Assembly: GCF_900177805.1 (NCBI RefSeq) | Contig: NZ_FXAX01000004.1 | Span: forward strand, 124,001 to 188,000 | Source of the DNA: Fibrobacter sp. UWB13 | GTDB taxonomy: Bacteria; Fibrobacterota; Fibrobacteria; Fibrobacterales; Fibrobacteraceae | Direction of reading: 5' to 3' | DNA: 64,000 bases | Part shown: positions 8,732 to 16,933 of the stretch, piece by piece | Position numbering within the stretch: position 1 is the first letter of the stretch | Layout: every line of letters starts with the position of its first letter | The notes under the pieces: model-generated | The model's input: only the letters and a program-made list of their open reading frames with translations | Told to the model about the DNA's origin: nothing | Databases searched by the model: none | Made by a program: the position numbers and the translations under genes

Positions 8732-10072
8732 CTAAATGAGTTTTTCCACTTTAGAACAAAGCGATTCGGCTTCCTCAGCAGTCGGAGCTTCGGCAATCAC
8801 GCGGATCACAGGTTCCGTGTTGCTAGCGCGCACATGCACCCAGGACTTTTCACTCCCGAGCCAGAGGCCGTCGCGTTCATCCATCTTCCAGCCGGCAAAT
8901 TCAGCCTTGACCTTCGGGAGAATGTCAGCAACTTTCTTGTCGCCGAGTTCGAACTTTTTCTTCGGCATCACGTAGGCCGGATTTTCTGCCACGAACTTTT
9001 CCGGGCCGCCATTGTGGTGGGCCATCCAGCTAAGCACAAGTGCGGCAGCCACGAGGCTATCGCGACCGTAATGGAGCGCCGGGAGAATCACACCACCGTT
9101 ACCTTCACCGCCGATAACGCAACCGTTTTCGATCATCTGGAGGCTAACGTTGATTTCACCGACTTTGGCGCGGCTAAATTCGCAACCGTACTTGGCAGCG
9201 ACATCTTCGTTCATGCGGCTCGTGGAGAGGTTCACGCAAACGCCACCCTTCTTCTGGGCAAGCACTTCGTCCGTTGCAATCGCGAGCGTGTATTCTTCAC
9301 CGATACTTTGTCCCAAACCATCGACGAGAGCGCAGCGGTCTGCATCCGGATCCACGGCAAAGCCAACTGCGCAGCCGTTATCCTTGACAGCCTTGCGCAG
9401 GTCACCGAGGTTTTCAGGAATAGGTTCTGCACCGCGCGGGAACGTGCCATCCGGGCTGCAATGAACGCGAACAACTTCGCAACCGAGCTGTTCCAAGAGA
9501 CGAGGCACAATAAAGCTACCGGCACCGTTCACGGCATCGACAGCGACCTTGAAATGCTTAGCCTTGATGGCTTCGACATCCACGAACGGAATCTTGAGCG
9601 TACCATCGATATGAATGCCATCGGCATCCGGAGCAACTTCGTACTTGCCCATCGTGCGGTAATCCGGATAAGCAAACTGGTTTGCATCAGCGAGAGCAAA
9701 AAGCTGCTTCACATCATCCGGACCGAGGAAAAGTCCCTTGTTGTTGAGGAACTTGAGAGCGTTCCATTCGAGCGGGTTATGGCTTGCAGTAATGATGATA
9801 CCTGCATCAGCCTTGAAATGCGTCGTCAAAAGTTCCACGGACGGAGTCGTCGAAAGGCCAACATCCACGACGTCCACGCCAGAAAGGCGGCAAATGCCAG
9901 CGACAAACTGAACGATGGCATCACCTGTCGGGCGGCTATCGCGGCCAATGACCACGCGCTTAGCCTTCGTGATTTCGAGGAATGCACGCACATGGCTCTG
10001 CAAAACCTGCGGAGTAAGGGTATCGCCAACGATTCCGCGGATACCAGAAATAGAACGCATTAATTTAGACAT
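8732..10072 (-). CDS. Phosphohexomutase (phosphoglucosamine/phosphomannomutase type)
   Basis: A 446-aa alpha-D-phosphohexomutase that interconverts hexose 1- and 6-phosphates. Four family sites are intact: phosphoserine Ser97 in TASHNP, metal-binding DPDADR (241-246), sugar-specificity loop GEGNGG (322-327) and phosphate-binding RASNTEP (415-421). The GEGNGG loop is closer to archaeal-type GlmM/PMM proteins than to E. coli GlmM (GEQSGH), so glucosamine 1-phosphate is possible but not certain. GGAGA precedes the ATG. It follows the cupin gene by 21 bases and is probably co-transcribed. Confidence 0.82.
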   Translation of the reverse strand: MSKLMRSISGIRGIVGDTLTPQVLQSHVRAFLEITKAKRVVIGRDSRPTGDAIVQFVAGICRLSGVDVVDVGLSTTPSVELLTTHFKADAGIIITASHNPLEWNALKFLNNKGLFLGPDDVKQLFALADANQFAYPDYRTMGKYEVAPDADGIHIDGTLKIPFVDVEAIKAKHFKVAVDAVNGAGSFIVPRLLEQLGCEVVRVHCSPDGTFPRGAEPIPENLGDLRKAVKDNGCAVGFAVDPDADRCALVDGLGQSIGEEYTLAIATDEVLAQKKGGVCVNLSTSRMNEDVAAKYGCEFSRAKVGEINVSLQMIENGCVIGGEGNGGVILPALHYGRDSLVAAALVLSWMAHHNGGPEKFVAENPAYVMPKKKFELGDKKVADILPKVKAEFAGWKMDERDGLWLGSEKSWVHVRASNTEPVIRVIAEAPTAEEAESLCSKVEKLI

Positions 10073-10093
10073 ATTTTCTCCATTAAATTAAAC

Positions 10094-10426
10094 TTATCCG
10101 AGTTCCGGGACCGTCGCATAAAAGACGAGATCTTCCGGACCTTCGTTAATCAAGCTGTGGGAATGGCCCTTCGGGCAGAAATGGCACTGGCCAGCTTCAA
10201 CATATTCCACGCCATCATCAAAAAGAACCTTGCCTTTCCCCGAGACAAAGAACATAATTTCGCTGTTAGTTTCGTGCTTGTGGTAACCGATAGATGCACC
10301 AGCTTCGAGTGTACCGTGCATAATACGCGTCGTGCCGTCAAAATACATCTTCGCCTTGTATTCTTTTTCGCCACCCTTAAAATTCGGGAGAACAGTCGTC
10401 TCCATACCTTTCAAATCAATAATCAT
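10094..10426 (-). CDS. Small cupin-domain protein
   Basis: A 110-aa single-domain cupin. Motif 1 is GYHKHETNSEIMFFVSGKG (HxH plus Glu of the metal site) and motif 2 is CHFCPKGHSHSL. Cupins of this size include sugar-phosphate isomerases, dioxygenases and binding proteins; the substrate cannot be read from the sequence. Proximity to the phosphohexomutase (21 bases) hints at a sugar-phosphate role. AGAGGT lies just before the ATG. Confidence 0.8.
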   Translation of the reverse strand: MIIDLKGMETTVLPNFKGGEKEYKAKMYFDGTTRIMHGTLEAGASIGYHKHETNSEIMFFVSGKGKVLFDDGVEYVEAGQCHFCPKGHSHSLINEGPEDLVFYATVPELG

Positions 10427-10486
10427 TATGACCTCTTTGAACGAGGTAATAATAGAATTTTAAGAAAAAAGAACCAACCATATAGG

Positions 10487-11257
10487 CTAAACGTTGCGGC
10501 GATATCCGCTCAAAGCGAGGAAAATGATAGCCGGGACGTAGAACAGCCAAATAAAGTTATTCGACACAACTGCCAAAATTTCGCGGGTCGAATGGTCCGC
10601 CCCCGTAAGGAGTGAAATTCCTGTAAGCGCATCACAGCATGTAAAGCAAATCATCCCGATCATGATAAAGAATGAATTTGTCTCTGGGAAAAAGCCTAGC
10701 GTTGTCGCTCTGCATGCCATGTAAAGCGAACACAAAAGCGTCGGTGCGTACGCTATAACCGCCATGAGCATCACGGATTCAAGGACCTTGAAATACGCAA
10801 GGAAAAGCATCGCAATCACAGCCGCAAACGGGATGCAGTAAATCCACGGGAACGACCAGTCTGTATTCTTTGTACGCGAGTGCCGATAAATTAAAATCAA
10901 CTGTGCCATGAAGAAAAAGCCGATGCCAAGTGTTATAAAATTTTCACGAGTGTCAGGCGTGCCAAAATAATTGTACAGAATTTTAAAACAAAAGTCAGCA
11001 CAAAGAATCATCAAAAAACTCATCTGTAAAAAGAATCGGTCGCGCTTGGTCACCGAACGCCTACCAATCGTAAACGCAAGCAGCGTAGCAATACAAGTTA
11101 CAATAAACTTCGTGATGTTCTGAAAATCGCTGGTGGAATCTAGACACGACTGTACTGCACCGCACTCATGCAGCACATACCAGTCACGCACAAAGAACGA
11201 CACAAAAAGGATTGCCACAAAGGCAATCAAAGTAGAGACCAGCTTCGAATACACCAT
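10487..11257 (-). CDS. Multi-pass membrane protein, YhhN-like
   Basis: A 256-aa integral membrane protein with about seven or eight hydrophobic helices. The spacing and motifs (MILCADFCFKIL, LGIGFFFMAQLILIY, CCDALTGISLL) resemble the YhhN/TMEM86 lysoplasmalogenase family, where conserved acidic residues sit in helices, but similarity is weak. There is no Shine-Dalgarno; TATATT (11265-11270 on this strand) lies 7 bases before the ATG. It stands alone between the cupin and transporter genes. Confidence 0.5.
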   Translation of the reverse strand: MVYSKLVSTLIAFVAILFVSFFVRDWYVLHECGAVQSCLDSTSDFQNITKFIVTCIATLLAFTIGRRSVTKRDRFFLQMSFLMILCADFCFKILYNYFGTPDTRENFITLGIGFFFMAQLILIYRHSRTKNTDWSFPWIYCIPFAAVIAMLFLAYFKVLESVMLMAVIAYAPTLLCSLYMACRATTLGFFPETNSFFIMIGMICFTCCDALTGISLLTGADHSTREILAVVSNNFIWLFYVPAIIFLALSGYRRNV

Positions 11258-11366
11258 GTGTATAAATATAAAGCGGTCGTAAGCAAAAAGTAAAGAAAAG
11301 TTTAAAAATTTTCTTGTATGTGATAATTGACAAACTTTATTTTGTCATATCCGCGCAAGCGGTGTT

Positions 11367-12272
11367 CTAATTATCTTTCTTCGGCTTGATTTTTGCGGTC
11401 ATGTAACTGAGCACAAGGTTCTGCCATACAACGTAGCAAGTCGGAGCGAGAGCCACCACCGGGCCAGCGTAAAGGCTAGAAACCCAGATAACAAGCGTCG
11501 TATTCTTTTGCCCCATGCTCTGCGAGCCTTCAATCGGACGGCGACCGCGTTCGCAAACCCAGCCAAGCCAAAACTGCAAAAGGCAAAGCACAAGCGAAAC
11601 CGCAGCCATGAGCGGGAGCTTTCCGCTATTCCACAAATCGGCAAAGCCCATTTCGCGAATGTCGAAGCTAGCCTTGGACAAAATAATGAACACCGAGAAC
11701 GTCCACACGAACATCGTATACTTTTGGTATTTCGCGGCACGGTCGGCAAGTTCCGGGTAAAAGTTACGGAGTCCAAACGCAAACGCCAGCGGGATGCTGA
11801 TAATCGGCTGGATCGTATTGAAAATCTTCATCGCGATTTCGGAAAGGTCCGCTTCGGCGCCCGTCAAATAGCCAAAGATAATCGGAATGCTAAAGCACGC
11901 AATCAGGTTACCGCTGAGGAAAATCTTGAGCGCAAGGGATGCGCTGCCGCCAAGCATTTTCGCCATCGCAGGGGCCGCATTCGCAGGCGGGCAAAGCGCA
12001 ATGATGGCACCGCCCAAAAGCACTTCGCGCGGCAAGTGGAAAAGCTCCACAACGCCCCAGAGGGCGGCGATAATCACGAGACTTGCGATAAACGCGCGAG
12101 CTTCTATCTTGAACGTGTAACCATGCGTCTGCGGCGGAATTTTCGTCACGAACGTAAGGAACATCATGATGCCGATAGTGAACGGCAAGAGCGGCGACAG
12201 AAAGTGCGCCTGAGGAATGAGGATGCCAGCGAGAATGGCGACCGGCATGAGAATAGCGCGTAAGTTACCCAT
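11367..12272 (-). CDS. Bile acid:sodium symporter (BASS)-like transporter
   Basis: A 301-aa inner-membrane protein with about ten helices and BASS-family hallmarks: IIALCPPANAAPAMAKMLGG, SGNLIACFSIPIIF and the late MGQKNTTLVIWVSSLYAGP segment. In this superfamily (bile acid, pyruvate, arsenite carriers) the substrate is not predictable. The open frame runs 60 codons further upstream, but that stretch is a translated intergenic hairpin repeat and lacks membrane character, so ATG 12272 (MGNLRAILMPVA) is chosen. Confidence 0.78.
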   Translation of the reverse strand: MGNLRAILMPVAILAGILIPQAHFLSPLLPFTIGIMMFLTFVTKIPPQTHGYTFKIEARAFIASLVIIAALWGVVELFHLPREVLLGGAIIALCPPANAAPAMAKMLGGSASLALKIFLSGNLIACFSIPIIFGYLTGAEADLSEIAMKIFNTIQPIISIPLAFAFGLRNFYPELADRAAKYQKYTMFVWTFSVFIILSKASFDIREMGFADLWNSGKLPLMAAVSLVLCLLQFWLGWVCERGRRPIEGSQSMGQKNTTLVIWVSSLYAGPVVALAPTCYVVWQNLVLSYMTAKIKPKKDN

Positions 12273-12326
12273 AGTCTTATTTCCGAGACCAAAGATAACA
12301 ATTTGAGTATGGCCTTGGCTATAAAA

Positions 12327-12379
12327 AAGGAGATCCCCGCTCGTCCCCGTCAAGCGAGGACAGGTAGGCGGGGATGACA
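12327..12379. repeat. Dispersed hairpin repeat (GGAGATCCCCGC...GCGGGGATGACA type)
   Basis: Starts AAGGAGATCCCCGCTCG and ends GGCGGGGATGACAG; the arms pair. It lies between lysA and the BASS gene. Relatives occur at 39606, 46524 and 50148. Confidence 0.7.
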
Positions 12380-12455
12380 GGGTACAAACGCCGGGGTGAC
12401 GAATGCAAAGGAAATGTGGCGATGTCGGAACTGTGTCCGGCATGACATCCAACGC

Positions 12456-13715
12456 TTATAATTCGATAATGCGATCGTTTTGCAGCAATTGTTCAAAAGT
12501 CTGGCGTTCACGAATGAGCTTGATTTCACCCTTCGTGTACATCGTTTCAGCAGCGTAGCGACGGCTATTGTAGTTGCTGCTCATGGCGGCACCGTAAGCA
12601 CCGGCATCATGGAGAATCAGCAAATCACCAACCTGAGCCTTCGGGAGCTTGCGCGTCACAACAAAGCCGCCTTCTTCCTGCGTGAACACGTCACCGGATT
12701 CGCAAAGCGGGCCAGCGACAACAGCGTCAACAGTTTCGTTCAGTTCACGACCGTCACGGGCAACCACAGAAATAGCGTGGTAGCTACCGTAAAAACTCGG
12801 GCGAACGAGATCGGTAAAGCCAGCGTCGAGCAAGTAGAACAAATTATTTCCCTGTTTCTTCACGGCGCGAATTTCTGCAACGAGGTAGCCGCTTTCTGCA
12901 ACAAGGTAACGGCCCGGTTCCACTTCGAGATGGACATCGTGACCAATGCTCTGCTGGATACGCTTGCGGGCGTTATCCCACAAATCATAGTAAGCCTTCA
13001 CGTCAATGCGGTTGCCCTTTTCTTCTTCGTGATACGGAATCGGGAGGCCACCACCAGCGCTAATCGTGCGGAGGTGAGAACCGAGGTGACGGCTAGCGTC
13101 GACCATAGCATCGCAAACCTGGGCCAAGTGTTCAAAATCCGTGCCGGAACCGATGTGCATGTGCAAACCGGTAATCCACATGCCGTTGCTCTGGGCGAGC
13201 TTGATGCAGTCCTTAATCTGTTCGTGCCAAATGCCGTGCTTGGAAAGGTCGCCACCGGTATTCGTCTTGCGGGAGTGACCATGGCCAAAGCCCGGATTCA
13301 CGCGGATGGTGAGTTCAGACTTCACGCCGAAATCAGCGAGCTGCTGGATCATATCCGGAGAGCCCACGTTCACGGCGATATCGTACTTCTTCACGAGTTC
13401 GAGTGCATCGCGGTCAAAGATATCGGCAGTGTAGACAATTTCAGGAACCTTGCCCTTCTGCTGTCCACCCTTGAAGCCGGCCTTGAGGGCGCGCACAATT
13501 TCACCAGCGGAGACGGCGTCGACAACGCAGCCAAGCTTGCGGATGAGCGAAACCACGGAAAGGTTCGGGCATGCCTTCTGAGCAAAGCGCACAGTGTCAA
13601 AAACCTGCACGTCCTTTACAGCACGTTCAATCGTCGCACGGTCATAAATCCAAAGCGGGGTGCCGTATTCACTGGCCGCTTTCAAAAGCACTGAATCAGG
13701 GATGGAATATTTCAT
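12456..13715 (-). CDS. lysA: Diaminopimelate decarboxylase
   Basis: Converts meso-diaminopimelate to L-lysine with PLP. The 419-aa alanine-racemase-fold enzyme shows PLP lysine Lys47 in RFAQKACPN, HMHIGSGT, the phosphate loop SAGGGLPIPY, substrate-site EPGRYLV and the dimer-interface catalytic Cys in PLCESGDVF near residue 345; the YGAAMSSNYNSR segment closes the site. The N-terminal FAQKA is less conserved than the usual YALKAN. TATCTTTG (13723-13730) ends 7 bases before the ATG, with no Shine-Dalgarno, suggesting a leaderless start. Confidence 0.92.
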   Translation of the reverse strand: MKYSIPDSVLLKAASEYGTPLWIYDRATIERAVKDVQVFDTVRFAQKACPNLSVVSLIRKLGCVVDAVSAGEIVRALKAGFKGGQQKGKVPEIVYTADIFDRDALELVKKYDIAVNVGSPDMIQQLADFGVKSELTIRVNPGFGHGHSRKTNTGGDLSKHGIWHEQIKDCIKLAQSNGMWITGLHMHIGSGTDFEHLAQVCDAMVDASRHLGSHLRTISAGGGLPIPYHEEEKGNRIDVKAYYDLWDNARKRIQQSIGHDVHLEVEPGRYLVAESGYLVAEIRAVKKQGNNLFYLLDAGFTDLVRPSFYGSYHAISVVARDGRELNETVDAVVAGPLCESGDVFTQEEGGFVVTRKLPKAQVGDLLILHDAGAYGAAMSSNYNSRRYAAETMYTKGEIKLIRERQTFEQLLQNDRIIEL

Positions 13716-13722
13716 ACGGGGG

Positions 13723-13730
13723 CAAAGATA
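13723..13730 (-). promoter_or_regulatory. TAnnTTTG promoter element of lysA
   Basis: TATCTTTG on the minus strand, directly upstream of the lysA ATG; same motif as at 14338, 61233 and 61280. Confidence 0.55.
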
Positions 13731-13747
13731 GTAATTTGGTAGGATAT

Positions 13748-13776
13748 GAAAAACGCCGAGCGTTATGCCCGGCGCA
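13748..13776 (-). terminator. Terminator of the CBM48-domain gene
   Basis: On the minus strand CGCCGGGC-ATAAC-GCTCGGCG followed by TTTTTC. Confidence 0.75.
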
Positions 13777-13803
13777 TTTTCAATAGTTTTTCAATCAGAG
13801 CAA

Positions 13804-14280
13804 TTATACGTGCTTGATCTTATTGTCGCCTGCATCCCAGTTTACACCGTCACAGACAAACTTGTATTCGTAGTCGCCCGGAACGAGGGAAATCTTTGCA
13901 ACCCAAAGACCCGTCTTCTTGTCCTTCTTGAGCATGTCGGCATCGACAGTCCAGTTGTTGAACGTACCAGCAACAGAGACGGTTGTTGCAAGCGGGCAAT
14001 CGGCAACGAATTCGACAGCGACCTTCTTCGGGGCCGCAGCCTTCGGAGCCTTTGTTGCAGCTTTCTTTGCCGGGGCCTTGGCGACCTTCACTTCAGCTTT
14101 CGGGGCTTCAACTTTTGCAGCCTTAGTAGCCTTAGCCGGCGTTTCAGCCTTCGGAGCGGCCTTCTTGGCAGGAGCCTTCACGGTTTTTGCGGCGGACTTT
14201 TCTGCAGCGGGTTTTGCCGCAGCCTTCGTCGCAACTTTCTTTACGGGTTTTGCAACCACAGTCTTAGAATTCTTGGACAT
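13804..14280 (-). CDS. Lys/Ala-rich protein with C-terminal glycogen-binding (AMPK-CBM/CBM48) domain
   Basis: A 158-aa two-part protein. Residues 1-88 are low complexity, dominated by Lys, Ala and Pro (KKAAPKAETPAKATKA style), like histone-H1-type tails. Residues 89-158 form a CBM48/AMPK-type glycogen-binding beta sandwich: VSVAGTFNNWTVDADMLKKD, WVAKISLVPGDYEYKFVCDG, then NWDAGDN. Such domains bind alpha-glucans; the basic tail could bind nucleic acid or polyanions. The role is unknown; a glgM-like glycogen synthase gene is 24 kb away. AGGAG precedes the ATG and the gene has its own terminator. Confidence 0.8.
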   Translation of the reverse strand: MSKNSKTVVAKPVKKVATKAAAKPAAEKSAAKTVKAPAKKAAPKAETPAKATKAAKVEAPKAEVKVAKAPAKKAATKAPKAAAPKKVAVEFVADCPLATTVSVAGTFNNWTVDADMLKKDKKTGLWVAKISLVPGDYEYKFVCDGVNWDAGDNKIKHV

Positions 14281-14337
14281 AATAATCTCCTCTTATTTCT
14301 TAGTGTCCTAAATTTAGTAAAAAAATTTTTATTTTGC

Positions 14338-14345
14338 TATATTTG
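14338..14345 (+). promoter_or_regulatory. TAnnTTTG promoter element of rpe
   Basis: TATATTTG preceded by TTTTGC; the hexamer ends 6 bases before the rpe ATG and no ribosome-binding site is present. Confidence 0.6.
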
Positions 14346-14349
14346 AAAT

Positions 14350-14997
14350 ATGCTTAAACAAATCATCGCTCCAAGCGTCTTGAACGCAAACTTCCTCGAA
14401 CTCGGCAATGGTCTCAAGGCCATTGAAAACGGAGGCGCAGGCCTCGTTCATTTGGACATCATGGATGGGCACTTTGTCCCAAACATCAGCTTTGGCCCGG
14501 GCATTTCTGCCTGCGTCAAGAAGGGCACCAAGCTCCCGCTCGATTGCCATTTGATGATCGAAAATCCGGAAAACTACGTGGGCGAATTTGCTAAAGCTGG
14601 CGCAAGCATCATCAGCGTGCACGCCGAAACCACAAATCACCTCGACCGTTTGCTACACCAGATTGCAGAACTCGGCGTCAAGCCCGCAGTCGCCATCAAC
14701 CCGGCAACTCCGCTCGAAAGCATCAAGTACGTGCTCGACATCGTGGACATGGTACTCATCATGTCTGTGAACCCGGGATTCGGCGGTCAGAGCCTCATTC
14801 CTTACTGTCTCGACAAGATTCGCGAACTCCGCGCCCTCAAGCCGGAACTCAACATCCAGATCGATGGCGGCGTAAAGCTCGACAACATCCTCGCCTGCAA
14901 GGAAGCGGGCGCAAACATCTTCGTCGTCGGAAGCGCCATTTTCGGCAAGCCCGATCCAGAAGCCGTCTGCAAGGAATTTGTGAATTTAGTTAAATAA
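14350..14997 (+). CDS. rpe: Ribulose-phosphate 3-epimerase
   Basis: Interconverts ribulose 5-phosphate and xylulose 5-phosphate in the pentose phosphate pathway. The 215-aa TIM barrel is full length: SVLNANFLELG, HLDIMDGHFVPNISFGP (catalytic Asp and metal His), LDCHLMIENPE (second metal His), MSVNPGFGGQ, and QIDGGVKLDN with the second catalytic Asp, then GSAIFG. It is divergent from the CBM48 gene across about 70 bp and ends in a strong terminator. Confidence 0.94.
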   Translation: MLKQIIAPSVLNANFLELGNGLKAIENGGAGLVHLDIMDGHFVPNISFGPGISACVKKGTKLPLDCHLMIENPENYVGEFAKAGASIISVHAETTNHLDRLLHQIAELGVKPAVAINPATPLESIKYVLDIVDMVLIMSVNPGFGGQSLIPYCLDKIRELRALKPELNIQIDGGVKLDNILACKEAGANIFVVGSAIFGKPDPEAVCKEFVNLVK

Positions 14998-15014
14998 ACT
15001 CGCGAATCAAAAGC

Positions 15015-15043
15015 AAAAAAGGTCCCGCGAGGGACCTCTTTTT
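15015..15043. terminator. Bidirectional terminator between rpe and a 27-codon ORF
   Basis: AGGTCCC-GCG-AGGGACCT stem with A run on one side and T run on the other, so it can serve rpe (+) and the micro-ORF on the minus strand. Confidence 0.85.
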
Positions 15044-15044
15044 G

Positions 15045-15128
15045 TTACATCGGCGTCGATGCTGCAGAAGCAAAGAGGGCCGACACAAAAATTATAGAGA
15101 CAACAATAAGAAAATACCAGTTTTGCAT
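15045..15128 (-). CDS. Candidate 27-aa single-helix membrane peptide
   Basis: The minus strand encodes a 27-residue peptide, MQNWYFLIVVSIIFVSALFA followed by SAASTPM, that is one continuous hydrophobic helix. The stop touches the terminator. It resembles small transmembrane proteins too short for ordinary gene calling. No strong ribosome-binding site is visible, so it may be chance; the combination of start, helix, stop and immediate terminator is the only support. Confidence 0.3.
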   Translation of the reverse strand: MQNWYFLIVVSIIFVSALFASAASTPM

Positions 15129-15230
15129 GTCAGTAATATATACTGAAAATGTGAAACAGATCACTCATTTGCAAAAAGTTACAAAATTACTACAAAGTAA
15201 CCATTTTTGTAACGATAGATTAACAAAATC

Positions 15231-16838
15231 ATGCAAATATACGCAAATAAAGTATTCAACACACCCATCGAAACCATTGAGGCATTCTCCCCCAACGAAA
15301 TCAAATCAACATTGGACAGGCTCGAAGTCCTGCAACGCCAAGACTATTACCTTCTCGGCTACATGCGCTACGACCTGAAGAATATAGCAGGCGACGCACC
15401 CCTTATCTACTTTGAAGCTTTTGACTCGTTCCAGCCGTTCGAAGAAAAAATCCCCAACTACAAAATCGGCACCATCGTAAAACCGCGCCTATCCAAAGAA
15501 GAATACACGCAAAAGATTGACTACATCAAAGAGCAAATCAAGAACGGGATTACATACGAAGTCAATTACACATACCCTTCAACGCTCAGAACAAACGCTA
15601 GTGAATTAGACTTGTACCAGTTCCTATTGCAAAACCAAATGACCCCTTACAACGCCTTTTTGCAAAACAAGTACGAGACCATCTTATCGTTTTCGCCGGA
15701 ACTGTTTTTTGTGAAGCGCGGCAACAAGATTTTGACAAAACCCATGAAGGGAACGCTCAAACGAGGAAAGACTTCCGAAGAAGACAATGCGTTGCAAGAA
15801 TTCTTGCACAACGACTTAAAGAACCGCACCGAAAACGTCATGATTGTAGACCTGCTGCGAAACGATCTCGGGAGAATTTCAAAGCCGGGAACCGTCCGCG
15901 CCGACAAGCTATTCGAAGTCGAAAAACACAAAACCGTTTTCCAGATGACTTCCGAGATTTCATCGGAACTGAAAGACGGCACAACGCTTTACGACATCAT
16001 CAACGCGATTTATCCATGCGGTTCCATCACGGGTGCGCCCAAAATTTCTACAATGGAAGTCATCTCAAACGCAGAACCGTTCCCGCGAGAAGTGTACTGC
16101 GGAGCCATCGGCTACATCCACGGCGACGAAATGATTTTCTCCGTACCCATCCGAATCTTGCAGAAAAAGCAAGGCGAATCGGAATACAGATACGATGCCG
16201 GCGGCGCCATCACGTGGGCATCTACCGCAGATGACGAATGGAATGAAACAATGACCAAAGCAAGTTTTTTAAATACCGATTTTTCGCTGATTGAAACAGG
16301 CATCACCGATTTCGAGATGCATCTTGAACGTTTGAGAAATTCCGCAAACGCGCTCGGCTTCACTTGGAACAGCGACCTTGAAAAAATCAAGTTCGATAGT
16401 TCTGTCGTGAACAGAATTGAGCTTTTTAAAGACGGTCATTTTGAACTCACGACAAGACCAATTCCCGCACCCAAGCAAGATCCAAAAGTCAAAATCGTAC
16501 ACAAAGTAAATTCATCCAATCCGTTCCTGTACCACAAAACGAGCATCCGCTTGCCATTCCCGAAAGACGTCTTTGACGAAATCTGCGTGAACGAGAAAGG
16601 CGAAATCACCGAAGGCACATTCACGAACATCGGCATTCTAAAAGACGGCATTATTTACACGCCACCTATCGAGTGCGGGCTTTTAAACGGCATCACAAGA
16701 CAAAAACTTTTAAACGAAGGCAAAGCCAAAGAAAAAAATCTGTACCCGAGTGACCTCAAGACCGCCGAGAAAATCTACTGTTTCAATTCCGTCCGCGGCA
16801 TTGTGGAAGTGACGCTCGACGAACGAGAACATAATTGA
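15231..16838 (+). CDS. pabB: Aminodeoxychorismate synthase component I fused to 4-amino-4-deoxychorismate lyase
   Basis: A 535-aa bifunctional enzyme for 4-aminobenzoate in folate synthesis. Residues about 80-340 are the chorismate-binding domain: TKPMKGTLKRG carries the PIKGT-like lysine typical of PabB rather than TrpE, then VMIVDLLRNDLGRI, SITGAPKISTMEVI and CGAIGYI. Residues about 345-535 are a class IV PLP fold: MHLERLRNSANALG, YHKTSIR with the probable PLP lysine, EGTFTNIGI and CGLLNGITR. The short N-terminal region of stand-alone PabB is trimmed. The glutaminase PabA is not in this window; folE and folD are elsewhere in it. Confidence 0.88.
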   Translation: MQIYANKVFNTPIETIEAFSPNEIKSTLDRLEVLQRQDYYLLGYMRYDLKNIAGDAPLIYFEAFDSFQPFEEKIPNYKIGTIVKPRLSKEEYTQKIDYIKEQIKNGITYEVNYTYPSTLRTNASELDLYQFLLQNQMTPYNAFLQNKYETILSFSPELFFVKRGNKILTKPMKGTLKRGKTSEEDNALQEFLHNDLKNRTENVMIVDLLRNDLGRISKPGTVRADKLFEVEKHKTVFQMTSEISSELKDGTTLYDIINAIYPCGSITGAPKISTMEVISNAEPFPREVYCGAIGYIHGDEMIFSVPIRILQKKQGESEYRYDAGGAITWASTADDEWNETMTKASFLNTDFSLIETGITDFEMHLERLRNSANALGFTWNSDLEKIKFDSSVVNRIELFKDGHFELTTRPIPAPKQDPKVKIVHKVNSSNPFLYHKTSIRLPFPKDVFDEICVNEKGEITEGTFTNIGILKDGIIYTPPIECGLLNGITRQKLLNEGKAKEKNLYPSDLKTAEKIYCFNSVRGIVEVTLDEREHN

Positions 16839-16851
16839 AATTGTGTATACC

Positions 16852-16878
16852 GATGCCGGAATAAATCCGGCATGACAA
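16852..16878. repeat. Dispersed hairpin repeat (GCCGGAATAAATCCGGCATGACAA)
   Basis: Inverted repeat GCCGGA-ATAAA-TCCGGC followed by ATGACAA. A near-identical copy is at 38262-38287. Confidence 0.75.
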
Positions 16879-16879
16879 G

Positions 16880-16907
16880 TAAAAAGGCGGGCACAAGGCC
16901 CGCCTAA
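16880..16907 (-). terminator. Terminator of the GH9 cellulase gene
   Basis: Minus strand GGCGGGC-CTTGT-GCCCGCC then TTTTT. Confidence 0.85.
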
Positions 16908-16933
16908 CCCTAAACACACAACCTAGCGCAAAC

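Noticed and set aside
12273-12452. 60-codon N-terminal extension of the BASS transporter
   Set aside because: The stretch is a translated hairpin repeat with no membrane or signal features; MGNLRAILMPVA is a natural start.
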